A DNA stretch of 64,000 nt from Parelaphostrongylus tenuis. Taxonomy: Eukaryota > Nematoda > Chromadorea > Rhabditida > Metastrongylidae. The stretch spans positions 1 through 64,000 of the forward strand of contig JAHQIW010002032.1 of the NCBI GenBank assembly GCA_019055375.1. Reading direction: 5' to 3'. A model generated the notes under the pieces. That model was given only the letters and a program-made list of their open reading frames with translations, made no database searches and had not been told where the DNA came from. Of this stretch, positions 59,490 to 64,000 are shown piece after piece (position 1 is the first letter of the stretch; each line of letters begins with the position of its first letter). The translations under genes and the position numbers were made by a program.

Positions 59490-59690
59490 TTAGAGCTAAA
59501 GGAACAGAAACTAAATTTGTCAGCCACAAGTAATTAAAAATGGTTAACAACACTGTTCAAAGTATGGGCCATCACCATGAACACATTTCTGGCCAAGGTC
59601 ATCACCGTCGACGAAAGGTGGATTTTTTCCAAAGAATCAACGTTGTCTGAACAATGGCTATCACCAGGCCAACAAAGAGCTTAGAAGAAA
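59490..59690 (+). pseudogene. Mariner 5' end plus mid-transposase fragment
   Basis: Terminal sequence, then FLAKVITVDERWIFSKESTL, the mariner ExxW-type block. It breaks off at TAGAAGAAACT. Same internal deletion as 50510-51240. Confidence 0.7.
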
Positions 59691-59814
59691 CTACATGGCA
59701 TGTATGACTCAGAAAAAGAATAATACCAGATGTATTGGAATTTGAGCGTGGCCTTAAGAATGTATAAGAAAGCAACGGTATGATTTTTCTTAGAAGATAT
59801 TTTTGATATTCTCC

Positions 59815-60075
59815 TATAACTTCATGAGAGAATGTAGTGCAATGGTTGAAGGCCCACTGCATCGCACACGAGGTTCATGGTTCGATCGCACGCTCATGGT
59901 TCGACAAGCCTTCTACCCCACCAGGGTCGGTAAACTTGTTACAAGACTGGTTTTAAAGTTGTCTGGGAGGATAAGCAGCAATGACTTGTAATCGGTAGGC
60001 CATCCCAAGTCATTGTAAAGGCCAAATCTGCATTTGATCACTCCGAACGAGGCTGAAATTTGAAGACAAGTGCAC
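59815..60075 (+). mobile_element. SINE (family C), copy 3
   Basis: The clearest tRNA-like head of the family: TGTAGTGCAATGGTTGAAGG and ATGGTTCGATCGC. The body has TATTCTACC-like decay but keeps CACCAGGGTCGGTAAACTTG and TGTCTGGGAGGATAAGCAGC. The tail at 59976-60030 is diverged. Confidence 0.75.
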
Positions 60076-60079
60076 ATTT

Positions 60080-61138
60080 TTCCTACTACTTTAATGTTTC
60101 ATATTGTTTTGCATGCCTCCTCATGCTTATTATGCATAGAAAATTCTTATGTGTGGAAAAATTACAGCTCAATTATCGCTCCAGCTTTTGTTAGGAGACA
60201 TGGGCGTTTTTTTCTCTAAAATACTTCAGTGAAGTTTCCTCAGCGATATTTTATCTTTTTTCTAGCAATAAAATATCAAAAATCTGAACTTTCTCATAAT
60301 GATTGCTAAACTATAACCAATGAAGTTCAAGTCATAGGCTAATTATCCCAATCCAGAGCAAAACCGTAATCTTTCTTCGTTGTTGTAGCGCACTAAGAAC
60401 TCTTTTTGAAGAAGAAATTGGGTGTTGTAATAGCCGTCACTCAAACTACAGAGCAATCACTAGAGCTGCAGTGGAAAACCAGCGAAAAACGAGAGCTGGC
60501 CATACTAAGTCAGAGGTAAAATGGCAAATTCCCCTCACTGATAAAGCGCATTAAGAAGGCTTTCAATGCACCAAATGTTGCACCAAAGTCGCCGTTTTTC
60601 ATGCTATCGGAAGACTACTAAAATAATAGTGAAACATATGTGTGAGACAAGAAAGCATCAAAAGGGTTTTTTGGTATACGTGGTTTTGGGAGGGTAAACT
60701 GATGCATTATAATAAATTTTCTTAACAAAAAAGTCGAAATTTTGCTAGACCTCGGCATGAACATTGGAAAATGTTTCATAAGTTTTTTGTTCTTTTCAAA
60801 TAAGAATTGCTCATGGTTGGTATTTTCCTTCTTGGCTAATGTCTTGGCCATTTTTCTTCCCTCAGAGCCTAACGACGTTTTATACTGACCCATATCCAAC
60901 CATTCCATCAATATTTGCTATTTTTGACGACATTCCAATGAGAAATTCAGTTCAGCTGCCCATCTGTTACATGAAACTCATCGTTCACTACCTATGAAGG
61001 ATAGGTTAGCGGTATGTTATTACATCCTATGAAAGATGAACCCTACTCAGACTAGAAGCCAATGTGAGGTAAGGTGCTCTACGATTCGTTATGCTAAGAC
61101 GCTCTCCCCTTCTATCTACTCCTAAACTTTTAAATTCA
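60080..61138. other. No recognisable gene
   Basis: A 97-codon minus-strand frame at 60618-60911 is lysine-rich without known motif. No splice context was found. Confidence 0.4.
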
Positions 61139-62014
61139 TTAGGTTGGTGCAAAGGTAATGAGAGTTTATGCATTGCTGGAATTTGCCGACATTGAAATAA
61201 CATAATTCGATGCACTTACGTATTTCATTTCAAAGTAGATTTCTCGCTTAGGTTTTTGCTAATTACATTTGACTTGATGTTTACTTTAGATTTATTATAG
61301 TCTATGAAAAAGATGCCGCCTGCTGTAAAAGTAAGACGATTTTAAACCGGAAATTCAAAATGAATCGTAAAGCGGCAGAGATGGCTAGCACCATCAACAA
61401 CGCATTTGGTCTAAGATCTCCTAACGAACGCAAAATGTAGCTATGGTTCATGTACTTGCAAAGGAGACGAGATCCTTGAAGATCACGAGCGTTGTGGCCG
61501 GCCAAAGGAAGTTGATAATGAGCAGCTGAGGGCAATTAGCGAAGCCCATATCTTCAAAACGGCGCAAGATAGTTTGCAGAAAAGCTCAACGCCGACCAAT
61601 CTTCGAGCGTATGCCATTTGAAGCAAATTGGAACGGTCAAAAAGGTTGGTGCAAAAGCAACTGCGGTTTATCTACAGAAAGCCGGCAGCACACATCGCAC
61701 AATTAACGCTTTGAAAATTAGACGATTCAGTGCATCTAGCGTCCACCAACTACCACTTCTCTAAGCATCTCGATAACTTGTTGCAAAGAAAACATTTTCA
61801 CAACTAACAGGTGGCAGAAAGTGCTTTCCATGAGCTCGTCAAATCAGGATCAATGATTGTGACGCCATAGGGTTAGGCACGCCTACTAGAAACATTGTGT
61901 TTACTGTAATGATTCTTAGTTTGATTGATGATACTGTGTTTGAGCCTAGTTATAACACTGCGAGAATTCAAAGTTTGAAACTGCTATCACTTTATCACTT
62001 TTGCACCAGCGTAA
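61139..62014 (+). mobile_element. Mariner element with internal deletion
   Basis: The left terminal repeat TTAGGTTGGTGCAAAGGTAA at 61139 pairs with the right end TTATCACTTTTGCACCAGCGTAA ending at 62014. TA follows on the right. Inside are N-terminal transposase (MNRKAAEMASTINNAFGLRS, then CHLKQIGTVKKVG) and C-terminal transposase (HFSKHLDNLLQRKHFHN, FHELVKSGSM), with stops and a large central deletion. Length is 876 bp against about 1.3 kb for intact mariners. A second GGTTGGTGCAAAAGCAACTG at 61644 may be a nested end. Confidence 0.85.
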
Positions 62015-62197
62015 TATCCGAGGGACTTCAAGAGTTGGTGCCCCAAGATTTTCACTACCGCCTCAAAGTCATGACCGTTATGCTTTTCTACTCCATATGC
62101 ACCTGAAGAAGTAGGTTTGCAACTTTTCGTCTCTCTATTTAGGTGTAAATTTATGCAAGCGTAAAGTGGTCAAGTTGGTTCCTATGTATTCTTGGGG

Positions 62198-62380
62198 GCG
62201 CTGTGGCCAAGTGGTTGTGATGCTCGTCGCGGCGCATGGAGCCGAGCTCCAACCCTCCAACTCTTTCTGACAGTCAACAACAGCGTCCTATGAAACGTCA
62301 TAGCAAAATTATCCTCGAGATTGCAAGGAGACTCGCTCAATCAGTACTTTACACCGTTCAAGAATAAGACGAAAAACGAA
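62198..62380 (+). repeat. Candidate tRNA-derived repeat, family D, copy 1
   Basis: GCTGTGGCCAAGTGGTTGTGATG resembles a Ser/Leu-type A box. The body contains CCTCGAGATTGCAAGGAGA, repeated inverted at 63700-63720. Confidence 0.45.
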
Positions 62381-62477
62381 TGGAATGCCAGAAGTACTGG
62401 GATCCGCACAGTGAAAAAAGAGCTGTCATGACCGATCAAATCAAGTAAAATGTAATACTTTTTAGCAACATAAATAG

Positions 62478-62549
62478 GCGTCAGCAGTGTAACGGATAGG
62501 GCATGCGCTCCAGGAAAAAGTGAGGTTCGGGTTCAATTCCCGCCTGACG
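62478..62549 (+). repeat. tRNA-like cloverleaf, family B
   Basis: GCGTCAG and CTGACGT pair as acceptor ends with one mismatch or wobble. The B box GGGTTCAATTCCCG is intact, and the A box is AGTGTAACGGATAGGGC. The downstream flank GAAAGTTTTGCACATCACTC is typical of the family. Confidence 0.65.
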
Positions 62550-62889
62550 TGAAAGTTTTGCACATCACTCTGCATCAATGGCTACATATTTGGACCATTA
62601 TACCACAGCTGGAAGCGGTTAAATAAAAAGAACTTTATTTGATCTTTCATCTACCAGCGTTACTGGGTTAAATGTCGGAACCGACTTTATATTTTATAAA
62701 ATAAAAAATGTGTTCTCCGCCACAGTCTTATAAGATCGGAATCGCTTGTATGAGCGGTTCTACAGAGCAAGAAACTTTTTGATTTGCTTGTAAGTTGATT
62801 TTGTTCTTGATGCGAATGAATTCTGGGTCTGGCAGGGTACAGGGCTGATGGATTTGTTTGACTGAATGTGCTGTGAACAACCTGATATT

Positions 62890-62950
62890 TCCAGGATCTG
62901 AAGAAGAAGAGACTGCCGAAAGGTCAGATATTTGAATAAAGACTGTTACA
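62890..62950 (+). other. Possible Penelope-like 3' tail
   Basis: ATCTGAAGAAGAAGAGACTG, then CCGAAAGGTCAGATATTTGAATAAA. The CUGAAGA and GAAA spacing and the TTTGAATAAA end recall hammerhead tails of Penelope-like elements. Stem II and stem I do not pair convincingly, and no RT sequence is adjacent. Confidence 0.3.
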
Positions 62951-63679
62951 ACACCTCTTGTCTGGCTTGAGTAGGAAACAGGCTATTACAAGGAACTGCG
63001 ATCCTCATGTTAGAGAAAGATTGTATGAATTCATGTGCAATATACTTGGCTTCTCGTCAAGCTTCTCGTGACGAATACATCTGCGGAACCTCGAGTAAAC
63101 TATAATGTCTCGAATACTGAGATTATGTTTCTAAATGTCAAATGAATAAGGAATGATTAGCTCTTTAAAGTTGTTCAATTGAACTGACTATTTGCTCTAC
63201 CGTGGTAGAGCAGTAGTTACTTATACGGCGTGTCAGGCAGCCGGATGATCTTCAAGGCGTTGGTGCGGTCCGTCCCTCCATAACTCTCTTACAATCAATC
63301 AACAAACGCCCTAAGATACACATTATTTTGATTACACTCGGCACAGCAATGAGAATCGTCTTGCCCAGTATTCTACAACATTGATGAAAAAGGCGGAAAT
63401 CTCAAAAAGAAAATCTCATCTTAAACAGACACTGGCTGAAACAGCACGTGGAATATTGAAAGTGATCTGTCGAAGAAAATACGAGCTAATCAATCAACTG
63501 CAGAAAATGCTAGAATCCCCACAGTGATTTGTGATGGAGTATCATTAGAATATTTCTCTATATTTTTATTTTTGTGCAACTTACCTCACAGTGTTCTATG
63601 CGGATTCTCGCGATTTCTTCATTCAATTGTTGTCCTCGTATTAGTGGTTTGCTTGAGGATTTTGTCCTCTTCAAAAAGA

Positions 63680-63840
63680 TCGTAGCCCACTAGTCAAGCA
63701 GATCTCCTTGCAATCTCGAGGATAGGCAGATTGACGTAATCCTTAGCGAGTTCGCTGACTGCTTGGCGGCGAGTATTTGGGAAGGGTAATGCACTCTGCC
63801 ACGATCATCACTAACCACTTGGCCACCGATCCCGTCGATG
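63680..63840 (-). repeat. Candidate tRNA-derived repeat, family D, copy 2
   Basis: Minus strand: GGTGGCCAAGTGGTTAGTGATG head and CCTCGAGATTGCAAGGAGATC body, matching 62198-62380. Related TGCAATCTxGAG motifs occur at 7244 and 12810. Confidence 0.5.
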
Positions 63841-64000
63841 ATATCATGGCAATAAGTGCCATTTCAGGCAAATTTATGCGTAAATAAACACTATTATATT
63901 TTGACATAATTTGAAGCGCATTCTAATAACGAGTTTGCTGATGTACGACATACGTCTTGTACTTGTATTTGTTTTTTCGAAAGCTTTTGAATCATAATCC

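Noticed and set aside
1..64000. CRISPR arrays, rRNA, spliced-leader RNA, bacterial promoters or terminators
   Set aside because: I looked for regularly spaced short repeats and for known RNA cores and found none. The window is eukaryotic.

Overview
This window looks like intergenic, repeat-rich DNA from a parasitic-type nematode, most likely a strongylid (hookworm-like) species. The evidence is a major sperm protein (MSP) gene on the minus strand (exons at 47087-47221 and 47654-47894), an RTE-type LINE of the kind common in strongylid genomes, a short interstitial run of the nematode telomere repeat (GCCTAA), small introns, and an AT-rich background. I see no bacterial operons, rRNA genes or CRISPR arrays. 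Most short open frames in the window are chance frames or frames running through repeats.

Layout. 1-10432: a giant inverted repeat (arms 1-2899 and 7550-10432), with nested 340-bp repeat units, tRNA-like elements and hammerhead-element relics. 12143-13102 is a copy of part of its core. 14860-15330: a dead RTE fragment. 17992-19558: two small inverted repeats, each carrying a pair of opposed tRNA-like cloverleaves. 19970-30545: a second giant inverted repeat of almost the same dimensions (arms 19970-22920 and 27616-30545). Its core holds a 642-bp mobile element with a complete hammerhead ribozyme and a 12-bp target duplication. 31733-38439: an unrecognised coiled-coil gene on the minus strand with phase-consistent small exons and two in-frame stops. 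A Penelope-like retroelement (RT plus GIY-YIG nuclease plus hammerhead tail, 33819-36240) lies in one of its introns. 41850-44165: a damaged RTE LINE. 45095-46785: a SINE and other repeats. 47087-47894: the MSP gene. 50510-51240 and 58430-62014: mariner remnants, SINEs and an RTE-mariner chimera.

How the parts relate. The mobile elements form plausible partnerships. The small hammerhead element has the same layout as the Penelope-like element (inverted 5' fragment, then sense copy, with a hammerhead), so the latter family may have supplied its reverse transcriptase. The tRNA-headed SINE at 45095, 58430 and 59815 shares about 50 bp of 3' tail with the RTE LINE, which suggests RTE mobilises it. 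A third family, tRNA-like cloverleaves inside short terminal inverted repeats, recurs more than fifteen times, often as head-to-head pairs, including one pair inside the MSP intron.

All calls are from reading the sequence by eye. Repeat ends are approximate to a few bases unless a splice site, stem or target duplication fixes them.
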